Notes: generated from the letters alone by a model not told the origin. Counted from the first letter of the stretch, positions 22,363 to 30,928 are shown. The stretch: 42,212 nt of DNA from Acidimicrobiales bacterium (GCA_020630065.1 JAHDCC010000004.1:173633-215844), one strand, 5' to 3'. Translations and numbers: made by a program.

Positions 22363-23568
22363 ATGTCTGATTCTCTGCCCACATCCGACGACATTATGAA
22401 CGTCCTTACCGGCGTTATTGACCCCGAACTGGGGAGCAATATCGTAGATCTGGGAATGGCCAAGGGTGCGACCGTTCACCCCGACGGATCAGTCGAAGTG
22501 AAAATATCGTTGACGACATCGGGCTGCCCACTTCGAGCCCAAATCCAGCGGGACACTAAAAGTCGTATCGAGTCGCTTCCCGGTGTGCAGTCTGTACGTA
22601 TTGTCTGGGGCGAGTTAAACAAAGCTGAAAAGGCTCAGACGATGGCGACGGCGCGAAAGAACGCAGCCGACAACGCAGGTGAAACCTCTGTTCCCGCAAC
22701 CACAAGAGTCCTCGCGATTTCGTCGGGTAAAGGTGGAGTTGGGAAATCTTCGGTAACCGCCAACCTGGCTGCCGCTATCGCTGCGTCGGGACACAACGTG
22801 GGTGTGCTCGACGCCGACATTTGGGGGTTCTCAATTCCCAGAATGTTCGGGCTTGAAGGTCGAGTTGAAGCGAAAGCACGAGGCGAAGGTGAACGCCCTG
22901 CGATCGTTCCTCGTCGAATCGACGTCGGAGACAACTACCTGGATGTAGTCTCGATGGGTTTTCTCGTCGAAGACGAATCATCAGCGCTGTTATGGCGCGG
23001 CCTGATGCTAAATCGGGCGGTTCAACACTTTCTCGAAGACGTCGTCTGGGGCGACGATCTCGATTACATCTTGATCGATATGCCACCGGGAACCGGCGAC
23101 GTTGCTATGGGGCTGGCCAGGATGTTGCCCCGGGCAGAAATGATCGTTGTGACCACCCCGGCAACGGGTGCCCAAAAAGTTGCTAGTCGTGCCGTTTCGA
23201 TGGCTCGAAAATCGTTTATGAGGGTAGCCGGGGTAGTGGAAAATATGTCCGTCTATATTGCCGATGATGGTAGCGAGCATCATATTTTCGGATCGGGGGG
23301 TGGAGCCAGGTTGGCGGCAGAAACCGGTACAGAACTGCTCGCCCATGTGCCGATCGAACCGGCGGTTTCCAGCGGGGGAGATAACGGTGATCCCGTGGTT
23401 TTGAGTGAGGTGGAATCTCCAGCTAAGGCAGCGTTCTTTGCCCTGGCAGAACTCCTGCTAACCGAGGTCGCGCCGCCAATCCAAAACGACAGCTGCACCG
23501 CACGTTTGTTCGACGCTGTCGATGCAGCCTTAGAGGCGTATGACAATACATCAAAGGAATCCGAATAG
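22363..23568 (+). CDS. mrp: Mrp/ApbC-family ATPase with N-terminal MIP18 (DUF59) domain
   Basis: 401 residues. Residues 1-~85 are a MIP18/DUF59 domain (VIDPELGSNIVDLGM). The P-loop ATPase core (~113-360) has the deviant Walker A SGKGGVGKSS (K123 signature lysine, K128), DADIWGFSIPRMFG, the Walker B region LIDMPPGTGD, and GSGGGARLA. Family role: ATP-dependent carrier or loader of Fe-S clusters. The C-x-x-C motif that normally follows ENMS and bridges a cluster in the dimer is absent. Here it reads ENMSVYIADDGSEHHIFG. So cluster binding must be different or lost. TACTAT lies ten bases before the ATG, so the mRNA is nearly leaderless. Divergent from the erpA-like gene. Confidence 0.93.
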   Translation: MSDSLPTSDDIMNVLTGVIDPELGSNIVDLGMAKGATVHPDGSVEVKISLTTSGCPLRAQIQRDTKSRIESLPGVQSVRIVWGELNKAEKAQTMATARKNAADNAGETSVPATTRVLAISSGKGGVGKSSVTANLAAAIAASGHNVGVLDADIWGFSIPRMFGLEGRVEAKARGEGERPAIVPRRIDVGDNYLDVVSMGFLVEDESSALLWRGLMLNRAVQHFLEDVVWGDDLDYILIDMPPGTGDVAMGLARMLPRAEMIVVTTPATGAQKVASRAVSMARKSFMRVAGVVENMSVYIADDGSEHHIFGSGGGARLAAETGTELLAHVPIEPAVSSGGDNGDPVVLSEVESPAKAAFFALAELLLTEVAPPIQNDSCTARLFDAVDAALEAYDNTSKESE

Positions 23569-23591
23569 GGCTGGACCGACGCGACCTAGCG

Positions 23592-24323
23592 TCAGCTTGA
23601 CGCTTCGCCCCGAATGATGGCCACCGTTTCGCCTGTGAACTTCGACGATGGTACGAGTTCGATCATGCCGTCGCTGGCTACGATTTCGACCGCCGTGGGA
23701 TGAACGGCCACCACCGTCCCGCGAACGCCTGCCAGTTCAACCTGGTCGCCTTCAGAAATAAGGCGTCGAATTGCTCTGGTCGAAGCGACCTCATTAGCGA
23801 TATCTCGGCCACCGAAACCAATCAGCAGCGTCAAGCTTCCGGCGACGGCGAAAAAGAAGGCGGCCAACGCCATATTGACAACAGTAGTATCGACGCCAAT
23901 TTGGCGGACTGCCATTAAGACGGCGAAAGCCACGATGGTGGCTTTAACTCCTTGGTTTACTCGAAGCCGGGTTTCGACCGGAAGTCGAGAAATAGAAGGC
24001 GCCATAGCGGTCTCAACAAACGCGGACAGCACGTTGGCGCCAATAATGATGATGCCAGCGACCATCAGTTTTGGAAGGAGAGCGATGAAATCTTTAGGTA
24101 GCTGGTCGAGGGCTGCAGGGTCAATGATCCCGAGAGCGGCCACCAAACCGGCGGCGGCGAAACCCCAAAAAACAAGACCGGCAAGAGGTTTGGCTGACTT
24201 TCGTAATGCCTCAGGTCTGCTTTCACTACTTAACGTCGAGCGCACGAGCCTAGATACAAATGCTCCGACGACGACTCCGCCGACGAGGGCACCTGCAACT
24301 ATCATCCAATCAATTTTTGTCAT
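23592..24323 (-). CDS. MscS-like mechanosensitive channel or TM-helix protein
   Basis: 243 residues from ATG 24323, with GAGG ten bases upstream and a 14-bp overlap with the anti-sigma gene. Transmembrane segments lie at about 7-25, 45-65, 83-105, 130-150 and 153-172. The last is followed by GFGGRDIANE, which resembles the pore-end of MscS-type channels. The C-terminal ~60 residues form a small beta domain (EGDQVELAGVRGTVVAVHPT) corresponding to the MscS middle domain. The usual large cytosolic C-terminal cage is missing. It is the third gene of the sigma/anti-sigma operon, so it is probably co-expressed with a stress response. It converges with mrp. A frame starting at 24425 inside the anti-sigma gene is unlikely. 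Confidence 0.85.
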   Translation of the reverse strand: MTKIDWMIVAGALVGGVVVGAFVSRLVRSTLSSESRPEALRKSAKPLAGLVFWGFAAAGLVAALGIIDPAALDQLPKDFIALLPKLMVAGIIIIGANVLSAFVETAMAPSISRLPVETRLRVNQGVKATIVAFAVLMAVRQIGVDTTVVNMALAAFFFAVAGSLTLLIGFGGRDIANEVASTRAIRRLISEGDQVELAGVRGTVVAVHPTAVEIVASDGMIELVPSSKFTGETVAIIRGEASS

Positions 24324-24654
24324 TTGGCGGTTCCTCAGTAAACAGTAATTTAGATGCTTCCAAACCAGCGCCGAATAGATCGGCCACAACCCCAAACATG
24401 ACACGTGAATCGAGTCGGGCGACAACTCGTTCTTCGAGGCGATCGGTTAGATCCTCGGGTGGTCGGAGTACGGCAGCCAACGCATCAGAGACACTAGCCG
24501 AAGTTTCGTCGGCAAGGGGGAGTTCATCGTCAAAACGTTCAAGCGATTCCGCGCAACGGTGGCACGTCGCTATATGGGCATCGACTTCGGCCGAGCCGCC
24601 ACCTTCTAGCCACTCCTTGAGAACTTCAGTTTTGGGATGTCGTCTTAGTTTCAT
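24310..24654 (-). CDS. Zinc-finger anti-sigma factor (no membrane anchor)
   Basis: 114 residues from ATG 24654, which overlaps the sigma-factor stop (ATGA) and has AAGGAG five bases upstream. Residues ~6-38 carry the anti-sigma zinc finger: a histidine in RHPKTE, then HIATCHRC. Such domains cage the sigma factor and release it on a signal. The C-terminal ~80 residues are acidic then mildly hydrophobic (FGVVADLFGAGLEASKLL), too short and too polar to be a clear transmembrane helix. So this may be a soluble, redox- or metal-responsive anti-sigma of the ZAS type. Its partner is the upstream ECF sigma gene. The mechanosensitive-like gene follows with a 14-base overlap. Confidence 0.85.
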   Translation of the reverse strand: MKLRRHPKTEVLKEWLEGGGSAEVDAHIATCHRCAESLERFDDELPLADETSASVSDALAAVLRPPEDLTDRLEERVVARLDSRVMFGVVADLFGAGLEASKLLFTEEPPNDKN

Positions 24655-25268
24655 CCCCACTCCTTCAAGGCTGTGCTAAGTCGTCGGCGTGCCCGCAGCA
24701 GCCGTGTTTTCACTGTCGGGAGCGGTACATCAAGGATTTCCGCGATTTCGTCGTATGACAATCCTTCAAGCTCTCGTAGTACCACGATACTTCTAGAAAG
24801 TTCATCAAGTAGGTCAAGTGACTTAGTAAATTCGGCCACAACCGCGTTTCCGAGCACTTTCGACTCGACTGACTCGGATTTTGGTGGAGGAAACGATGCA
24901 GAGATGTCGTTTATGGCGACTGGGTCCATAACGACAGCTTTTCTCGATCGAAGTACAGAAATGGCCGTGTTGTGAGTGATTCGGAGAAGCCAGCCCCTCA
25001 TCGAACCCTCACCTCTATATGTGGGAAGTGCAAGCCAGGCCTTAACCATTGCTTCCTGAGCGATGTCTTCAGCGAGCGCACGATCCCTTGCGACGGATAA
25101 AGCTAGCCGGTACACCGAATCGCCATGCTCTTCGACGAGAGCGCGTAGTAGCTCAGGGTCGGAGAACTCTTCGGACGTAGAGTCCGCTTGTGAGCTATTA
25201 ACCACTATGGAACCCGCATGTATCGGTTTGCCTACCCGGCATATAGTGGGAGCTTCTACTAGCTTCAT
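24651..25268 (-). CDS. ECF RNA polymerase sigma factor
   Basis: 205 residues from ATG 25268. Region 2 (~45-115: VEEHGDSVYRLALSVARDR, AEDIAQEAMVKAWL, GWLLRITHNTAISVLRSR) and region 4 (~140-200: LDELSRSIVVLRELEGLSYD, then EIAEILDVPLPTVKTRLLRA) are both complete, with region 3 absent, as in extracytoplasmic-function sigma factors. The N-terminal ~30 residues are not conserved, so a GTG about 70 bases downstream could be the true start. It is followed by an overlapping anti-sigma gene and an MscS-like gene: a classic stress-sigma operon. The divergent gene at 25436 also encodes a channel-like protein. Their shared promoter region (25269-25435) holds the hairpins GGGGTA-ACGTC-TACCCC (25375-25391) and CCCAG-ACACC-CTGGG. 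Confidence 0.92.
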   Translation of the reverse strand: MKLVEAPTICRVGKPIHAGSIVVNSSQADSTSEEFSDPELLRALVEEHGDSVYRLALSVARDRALAEDIAQEAMVKAWLALPTYRGEGSMRGWLLRITHNTAISVLRSRKAVVMDPVAINDISASFPPPKSESVESKVLGNAVVAEFTKSLDLLDELSRSIVVLRELEGLSYDEIAEILDVPLPTVKTRLLRARRRLSTALKEWG

Positions 25269-25435
25269 AGAACATTGACGCTTCTTATGGTAGGAGAGTC
25301 GCGAAGGTTTGGCCAAAAAAGTGCCGATTAACTCCGAGTCGAAAGAATTTTTATTTCTCGCGACAAAACCTGGCGGGGTAACGTCTACCCCTCAGAGACC
25401 CAGACACCCTGGGCAAAACGACAGGAGCGGAACAA

Positions 25436-26137
25436 ATGGAACTAGTCGCCCAAAGCACAGTGGATTGGAAGAGTTCAATCACTGACATGTTGACGGTTGT
25501 GGCTGAATTCTTACCCAAGCTGTTGATATTCGTTGTAATTCTGTTGGTCGGTTTCTTTATCGCCAAGCAGGTTCGCCGCTTCGTTGCTGCTGGCCTAAAG
25601 AAGATCAACTTCGATGTCTATATCGACAAAGCCGGTCTGGGAGCACCTTTGGAACGAGCTGGTTTCGCCGACTCCGGCAGGTTCGTTGCGAAACTTTTCT
25701 ACTACATCATTGCACTAACCACGTTGAAAGTGGCGTTCGACGCTCTTGGAATTCAGGCGCTTTCGGATCCGATTGATAGCCTCATAAGCTTCATTCCTAA
25801 GGTAATCGTCGCTATTGTTCTCCTCATCGTTGGTGGAATCATCGCCAATGTCGTAGGCGACATTGTTCGAACGGCTACCGCAGGTCAACCATTCGGCCAC
25901 TTCGCTACAAAAGCGGCAGTGTTTGGAGTTTGGTTTATCTTCGGGTTCGCTGCCTTCAATGAGCTCGGAATCGCTTCGGACATCGTCAATACACTCTTCA
26001 CCGCAATCGTTGGCAGCTTGAGTGCTGTCATTATCATCAAGTTCGGTGTTGGCGGAATCTGGGCGGCTCGTGATCGCTTCTGGCCAAACGTGTACGACGC
26101 AGTATCAGGCACCACAAAGCCTACTCAGGACAGCTAA
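25436..26137 (+). CDS. Small MscS-related membrane protein with conserved TM helix repeats
   Basis: 233 residues, ATG preceded by GGAG. It has two related halves, each a long hydrophobic helix followed by an amphipathic stretch: FLPKLLIFVVILLVGFFIAK (~28-47), then VRRFVAAGLKKINFD, and later FIPKVIVAIVLLIVGGIIAN (~119-138), then VVGDIVRTAT. Further helices at ~80-100, ~155-175 and ~185-205. This is the conserved TM helix pattern of small mechanosensitive-channel relatives. No MscS beta or cage domain is present. Known relatives act in osmotic or membrane-fluidity responses. It is divergent from a sigma operon that also ends in an MscS-like gene. It is followed by the structured RNA array at 26155-26425. 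Confidence 0.85.
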   Translation: MELVAQSTVDWKSSITDMLTVVAEFLPKLLIFVVILLVGFFIAKQVRRFVAAGLKKINFDVYIDKAGLGAPLERAGFADSGRFVAKLFYYIIALTTLKVAFDALGIQALSDPIDSLISFIPKVIVAIVLLIVGGIIANVVGDIVRTATAGQPFGHFATKAAVFGVWFIFGFAAFNELGIASDIVNTLFTAIVGSLSAVIIIKFGVGGIWAARDRFWPNVYDAVSGTTKPTQDS

Positions 26138-26154
26138 CCGCTGACCTCAAGAAC

Positions 26155-26425
26155 GCCCCTGGAGTACGGACCCTCAGCCGTCCTAGGGGCCATGGGGTGC
26201 GGCCATTTTGGGCGATCTGGCCACACCCCGATTTCTTAGCAAATCACTTCTGCTCAATGTCGAGTTGAAGGTCTCTCAAGCGTGGAACCCTCAGTCCGCC
26301 TTGAGAACGTCAGGACCGGGTCAATCTTGGGCGATCAGGCCCGGTTCTGACAATTTCTCACACTGAGGCCAGAGACCTGTTGCGCATCGGGCGATGCAAG
26401 TACGCAGCAGGTCTCTAGCATTTTT
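26155..26425 (+). ncRNA. Unassigned structured RNA: tandem two-hairpin units plus terminal hairpin
   Basis: Unit 1 has hairpin A1 (GCCCCT 26155-26160 with AGGGGC 26185-26190, inner ACGG/CCGT, loop ACCCTCAG 26170-26177). It also has hairpin B1 (12-bp arms 26194-26205 and 26218-26229, one mismatch, loop with TTGGGCGATC 26208-26217). Unit 2 has A2 (TCTCAA 26274-26279 with TTGAGA 26301-26306, loop ACCCTCAG 26287-26294). It also has B2 (12-bp arms 26309-26320 and 26340-26351, loop with TTGGGCGATC 26327-26336). Loops are identical between units while stems differ completely yet still pair. A third hairpin (AGAGACCTGTTGCG 26371-26384, CGCAGCAGGTCTCT 26403-26416) has TCGGGCGAT in its loop and is followed by ATTTTT, an intrinsic terminator. 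It lies on the sense strand just after the channel-like gene, so it is its 3' UTR or a separate small RNA. It matches no family I recognise. Confidence 0.7.
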
Positions 26426-26428
26426 CGG

Positions 26429-27475
26429 CTAATACCGGACAACAAGTCGAGCGTATGGGGCGGCGTGGTCGGCGGGCCATAATCCCGATGGGGTCCTGTC
26501 TCGCTGTGAATCACCCAACACCCGAGACCTAGACCAGATGCGTCTAGCTCCTGGGGCTCGGATAGCGATATGGTCGATGCGCTGGTCCAGCTGACTGGCA
26601 TCGTTATCAACGGTTTCGACTTGGCAACAAGTGAAACCTGGGCCTCCACGATTGTCCAGATCCCATGCGTTTTCAAACCCGGCTTCGGCCAGAATCTGGA
26701 AGGTGGGTTCATCCACCTCGCTGTTTAGATCCCCGACCACGATGACTGGAAGCGTTTCGTTCTCGAGAGTTTGAGCTAATTCTTCTGCCTGGGCTTCTTG
26801 GCAAATGACTGGTCCCGCTGAGGTCAAGCACGGCGTATTTTGAGTTTCGAAATGTGTGTTGATGAATCGAACCTCTCGACCCCGAACCGTTGCATCGACC
26901 GAGGTGTACCCACGAAGGAAATTTAGGCTGGTCTCGCCGAACGGGATTTTGGCGCTAGCCGTGTAATTGGTGCCGATCGGGTTTGAGATAGTAGTTGTTT
27001 TGGTTCGATATAGGATGACGTCTCGATCGGTGATCGACGCGGTGAAGCCAGGTCCGGCAGGCAGACTCCCGTCGAAATTATTTACGGTGGCGCCGACCTC
27101 ATAGGACAGCCCTTGGTCGTCCAACGCTTGAAGCAAGATCGCTAGATAGTCGAGGTCGACAAGTCGATTTCCTTGAGGGTCTGTCAGTGCGATGTCCGCT
27201 ACCTCTTGAAGTCCAATCAGGTCTGGTTTTGTGCGCCGAATTTGTTTCGCTATTTGGGTGGCACGTTCCGCAAAGTTGGTTTGTTGGACTGTCGCCAGAA
27301 CGGCATTCGGGTCTTCCCCAGCTACGAGCCGGAAAATGTTGGCTCCGATATACACGTTCTGAGAGACTGCCTTGACCCGTACGGTTCGGGGCCTGTTAGG
27401 TGATGCCAAAGATGTGGACGAGGTGCCCGAGATAAGTAAGAGCATGGCAAATAGGCCAATAACAATTTTTTTCAT
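26429..27475 (-). CDS. Secreted endonuclease/exonuclease/phosphatase (EEP) family hydrolase
   Basis: 348 residues. A Sec signal peptide covers 1-25 (KKIVIGLFAMLLLISG, then SLAS). The EEP catalytic set is complete: the N in VSQNVYIGAN, E in LIGLQEV, H in FINTHFETQ, D and N in VVGDLNSE, and D-H in WPADHAAPYA at the C-terminus. The fold cleaves phosphodiester bonds in nucleic acids, phosphoinositides or sphingolipids using Mg. Being exported, it could be a nuclease for phosphorus scavenging or a lipid phosphodiesterase, and sequence alone does not decide. The pair CC in GFTCCQVET and one C-C pair (TPCLTSAGPVIC) may be disulfides. It is a single-gene unit whose 3' end lies close to the terminal hairpin of the RNA array. 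Confidence 0.88.
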   Translation of the reverse strand: MKKIVIGLFAMLLLISGTSSTSLASPNRPRTVRVKAVSQNVYIGANIFRLVAGEDPNAVLATVQQTNFAERATQIAKQIRRTKPDLIGLQEVADIALTDPQGNRLVDLDYLAILLQALDDQGLSYEVGATVNNFDGSLPAGPGFTASITDRDVILYRTKTTTISNPIGTNYTASAKIPFGETSLNFLRGYTSVDATVRGREVRFINTHFETQNTPCLTSAGPVICQEAQAEELAQTLENETLPVIVVGDLNSEVDEPTFQILAEAGFENAWDLDNRGGPGFTCCQVETVDNDASQLDQRIDHIAIRAPGARRIWSRSRVLGDSQRDRTPSGLWPADHAAPYARLVVRY

Positions 27476-27722
27476 TTACTTGCCTTTAGAGGAGACGACG
27501 GAAGCTTGGTCGGTGAAAATCCCTGGTTGGGAGACCGACGAGTAGCAACACAAGTCTACTTTCTATGGGCTGGTTGTCTAATCAGGTAGCGAGATCTGTT
27601 CAGCCCGAGGTGGCGCGCCTCCCTGCTGACAATATGGCGAATGCGGTTTTTAGTTAACTGATTGGTTCTAGTGTCTTTTGAGGAATAGAGTAGTCGCTAC
27701 TAGCTTGATATGAGGTGGAATA

Positions 27723-28013
27723 GTGGCGGATGACAAGGTTTCCTACGACCAGTCGGTGGGGGCCAAACAGCGTGAGTTATGGGAGTCGACGGTTGTTACA
27801 TTGGCTCGTGAGGGCCGTCCCAACGGCAAGGCGTTCTCGGGTGGCGCTGCAGCAGCTTGGTTGCAACCAGAGTTTGACGGATTCGTCGCTAAGGTTAACG
27901 AACTGTTTGATGATAATCGGGAATTAGCGGATCTCATTTCGTCGGTTATGGCCGGTCATGAGGAGAAGATGCGGGTCACCGACGCGGCAGGAGCGGAGGC
28001 TGTTACGCCATGA
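27723..28013 (+). CDS. Small helical protein, first gene of the effector-like operon
   Basis: 96 residues from GTG 27723, with AGGTGG upstream. It is predicted alpha-helical and soluble, with no signal peptide. Its stop overlaps the ATG of the 972-residue gene (ATGA). The size, helical nature and position immediately before a large protein with a helical N-terminus resemble WXG100/ESX-like partner proteins of type VII secretion substrates. The canonical W-x-G turn is not obvious: the mid-region reads AFSGGAAAAWLQPEFDGF. So the partner role is an inference from layout. I cannot name the family. The 27476-27722 gap before it shows no gene. Confidence 0.7.
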   Translation: MADDKVSYDQSVGAKQRELWESTVVTLAREGRPNGKAFSGGAAAAWLQPEFDGFVAKVNELFDDNRELADLISSVMAGHEEKMRVTDAAGAEAVTP

Positions 28014-30928
28014 CCGGTCTTGCGGGTACCGAATGGTTGTTGGCTTCGCCGATCGTATCTGACCCGACACAGTTCGATTCGGTCGCCGATGAGTTGGCTG
28101 AAAAATACGATGGTGTTCGCGGCGATGTTGAGGCGGCGCGAGACGTACTTTACGAATACATTGATTCACACGACGGGGACGACATCAAAACGATTTGTCG
28201 GAACGGTCATCGCGTAGCGTTGGCGTTGAGGTCGTTGGTTGCCTGTTATTCCGATGTGGGGGATGCGTTTAAGACGTGCGCGTCAGGGCTGCGTGATCTA
28301 GAAGCTGAGCTGGATGATCCGGGCGGTCTAAATTCTTTGAAACGCCGGATTGACCGCGGCTCATTCAGCGGGGGAGGGTCCGATGATTCTTTGGATGACG
28401 TGTTGGCCGATGCTCGGGCCGAGTTTGATCGTATCCAAGCGGCTGAGGTTAGTTTGTTGGACACGTTGGCAGGCACCATCTTGACGGTGAAGATGGGTGA
28501 GTTGGCTGATGTCGATAACGGCGAGCTGACCGACATTGTCAATCGGGTGATCGACGAATTAGACGGGGTCGATGGTTCGTCGGCGATTGTCGACGACTTG
28601 CGAGTACGTAAAATGGTTTTGGCTGATGAGGCTGATGGCCAATTGGACGCAGATGCGCTGACGTTTCAGGCGTTATTAGATGAAGGCCTTTCGGAGACTG
28701 ATGTTGAGAAGATAGCGTCGCATGAACGAGCTGACGAGGTGGCGGCGATGCATCCTGATCTGGCTGTTGCAGTCGCGAACGACAGGGTCAGTTTTCCGTA
28801 TGAGCCGGAGAAGGACGCGGTTGGAGATGCCATCAGTCGAGGGTTAAGCCCAGAGGAGTCGGGTATAGATCCGATTTATTTCCCTCCGGAGTATCGTGAG
28901 GCCGCTGCCGAATTGGATGCTGAAGTTAGGGCGTGGGAAAAGTCAACTGATCGGCCGATTGAACCTTGGCGTCGCGAACAGTTCCGACGTCAGCTGATGG
29001 GGCAACATTTTACTGATGACGACGGAGTGAACGAGGTCCGAGGGACAATAGCGGCAGGCGACTATTTTGGTGATTCTGAGTGGAAAGGCCGCCAGCTCGG
29101 CGAAATCTATGAGGACGGGCTTACCGATTCTCCACAGTCTAGGTTTCCGGAACATTCCAAGCTTTCAGCTCAAGCTTTAAACGAGATTAGTGTCGAGGTC
29201 TCCGATGATCCAACGTCCGGAACGGCGTTCTTTAACCGGTTGGGGCCTGAGAGCATTGCGTTGTTGCCCAAAGTCGTGTTGAACGAGCGTGGGTCCACCG
29301 ATCGTGAGATCGATACCATCGACAACTTTTCGGAATCGTTGGGCCGGTCCAGCCGGGGCGAGGGTGACGGCCGCTTAAAGTTCACCGGTGATGCGATTTT
29401 TGGTTCCCAGACGGTCGTTGAAGAATCAACGCTTCTTCTCGATAAGGGCGACTTCTCTGACGAGTTCGTCGTGTCGGCGTCGGCGTCGTTCCTCGAAACG
29501 GATTGGGTTCCGGTATACGATTACCCGTCAGATGACACCGAAGGGATGGAATCTTCAGCTATCAGCGAGCGGTATGGTTCTGATCCTCGTGATGTGGTTA
29601 TGCGTAAAGCCGTTGAGTCGGGTGTTGTGTCGGAGGTTGTTATCGAGCTGTCTCGCTCCGAGAACGGCTTGGATGTGATCTTTGACCCCGGCAAGTCGTT
29701 CACAACAGATGACTCTGAACGTGGGTCGGGGGCCCCGGTGACGGAATTTTTGGAGTCTGCGGGTGCGGACAAACAGGCCGCGTCTTTGATTCTTGTTGGT
29801 GGGGCTGAATCTCCCCACGACTTTAGTGACTTTGGGGTTGCTGCCGGGGTCGAGGCTGTAATGGCGCAGCATGTGACGATTATGTACGACGAAGAGTATT
29901 TGGCTGAGCACGGTATTGACCCTGGCGATTCTGGTCGGCTGAGTCAGGAAGAGATGGCAGCGTTGGGTTTCGGTCCGGACGACTGGCAGAAGTTGACTGG
30001 TAAAGTTCACGAATTAGGTTATGGCGGGTTTGTTGCGACGGCTAATGACAACTTGATGTTTGAGGCGGTCGAAAACGACTTGCAGGTCCAAATGAGAATC
30101 GAGAGAGATCTTCCAACGTTGCTTGACGAGTCGGGTAATGTTGACGAAGTGAAAGTTCGGGCGTACGCGGCGCAGCTAGAAGCAGACGGTGATGGCGGGT
30201 TTGTTGGTGATGAATCTGCGTTGTTGACGCTCGTAGGCGACATCGAAAAGAACGGCGTGACTGGACCGTCAGGTAACTTTGATCGGTTCAGCTATGTTTC
30301 TGGTGCGTTGCATGAACGAGCTTTCCAGGCCAATCGCCGCGTCAGGCAACGTCTCGACGACGATGCTGAAGCGAAGAATCAGTATTTGCAGGCCGGGGCT
30401 TCTGCGGCCTCTGCGGTTGTTGTCGCCACTGCTGCCGCTGCCGTTCCTGTGTCGTTGCCTGGGGCGGCCGTTGTTGGTGTTGACATTGCAGCTAGTACCG
30501 GTATTAGTTTTTTCTTTCCCGAGTTTTGGGAATCTGGGAGAGTGTTGGAGATCACCGAGGAAGAGGTGGAGAAAGCCCGGAATCAGGGTCAGGAGATTCG
30601 TATGCGGGCTCGTGTTTCTTATCTTGAAGCTTCCGGGGAAACGGTCAAGTTAAGCACTTCTAAAGATGTCGACGTGGAGGTGAGCGTCGAGGGTGGCGAG
30701 TTGACGATTGTTGACTCCGAGACGGGTGAGCTATGGCGACCGGAGGAGGGTGAAACGATTTATTGGGACGGCGGTGGCGTATTGACGGACGTGGCACATG
30801 AACTTGATTCGCAGTACGATCGGGGTTCGTTGGCTGGGCGTAACGACGTTAGTGGTGACGTTGAGTACAGTTCTGAGGGTGTGGATCAAAACGATATTGG
30901 GGCGGTGGAGTCGTGGCTGAATTTTTGA
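28010..30928 (+). CDS. Large acidic multidomain protein, possible type VII-secreted effector-like protein
   Basis: 972 residues. Residues ~1-190 are helical (DPTQFDSVADELAEKYDGVR, then VALALRSLVACYSDVG), like the helical N-terminal domains of LXG or WXG-type secreted proteins. The long acidic middle has a segment FFNRLGPESIALLPKVVL that resembles DUF6571-type actinobacterial proteins, but only loosely. A hydrophobic, Ala/Val-rich stretch lies at ~795-840. The last ~130 residues (ITEEEVEKARNQGQEIRMRA onward) form a beta-rich C-terminal domain. There is no Sec signal peptide and no recognised toxin motif. It is translationally coupled to the 96-residue gene before it and to the WD40 lipoprotein after it. 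A secreted or surface effector with a small chaperone-like partner is plausible. Function not established. Confidence 0.75.
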   Translation: MTGLAGTEWLLASPIVSDPTQFDSVADELAEKYDGVRGDVEAARDVLYEYIDSHDGDDIKTICRNGHRVALALRSLVACYSDVGDAFKTCASGLRDLEAELDDPGGLNSLKRRIDRGSFSGGGSDDSLDDVLADARAEFDRIQAAEVSLLDTLAGTILTVKMGELADVDNGELTDIVNRVIDELDGVDGSSAIVDDLRVRKMVLADEADGQLDADALTFQALLDEGLSETDVEKIASHERADEVAAMHPDLAVAVANDRVSFPYEPEKDAVGDAISRGLSPEESGIDPIYFPPEYREAAAELDAEVRAWEKSTDRPIEPWRREQFRRQLMGQHFTDDDGVNEVRGTIAAGDYFGDSEWKGRQLGEIYEDGLTDSPQSRFPEHSKLSAQALNEISVEVSDDPTSGTAFFNRLGPESIALLPKVVLNERGSTDREIDTIDNFSESLGRSSRGEGDGRLKFTGDAIFGSQTVVEESTLLLDKGDFSDEFVVSASASFLETDWVPVYDYPSDDTEGMESSAISERYGSDPRDVVMRKAVESGVVSEVVIELSRSENGLDVIFDPGKSFTTDDSERGSGAPVTEFLESAGADKQAASLILVGGAESPHDFSDFGVAAGVEAVMAQHVTIMYDEEYLAEHGIDPGDSGRLSQEEMAALGFGPDDWQKLTGKVHELGYGGFVATANDNLMFEAVENDLQVQMRIERDLPTLLDESGNVDEVKVRAYAAQLEADGDGGFVGDESALLTLVGDIEKNGVTGPSGNFDRFSYVSGALHERAFQANRRVRQRLDDDAEAKNQYLQAGASAASAVVVATAAAAVPVSLPGAAVVGVDIAASTGISFFFPEFWESGRVLEITEEEVEKARNQGQEIRMRARVSYLEASGETVKLSTSKDVDVEVSVEGGELTIVDSETGELWRPEEGETIYWDGGGVLTDVAHELDSQYDRGSLAGRNDVSGDVEYSSEGVDQNDIGAVESWLNF

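Noticed and set aside
26155-26425. Simple tandem terminators as the explanation for the RNA array
   Set aside because: Terminators would explain stems and T-runs but not two pairs of identical loops with fully different stems. Only the last hairpin has a T-run.
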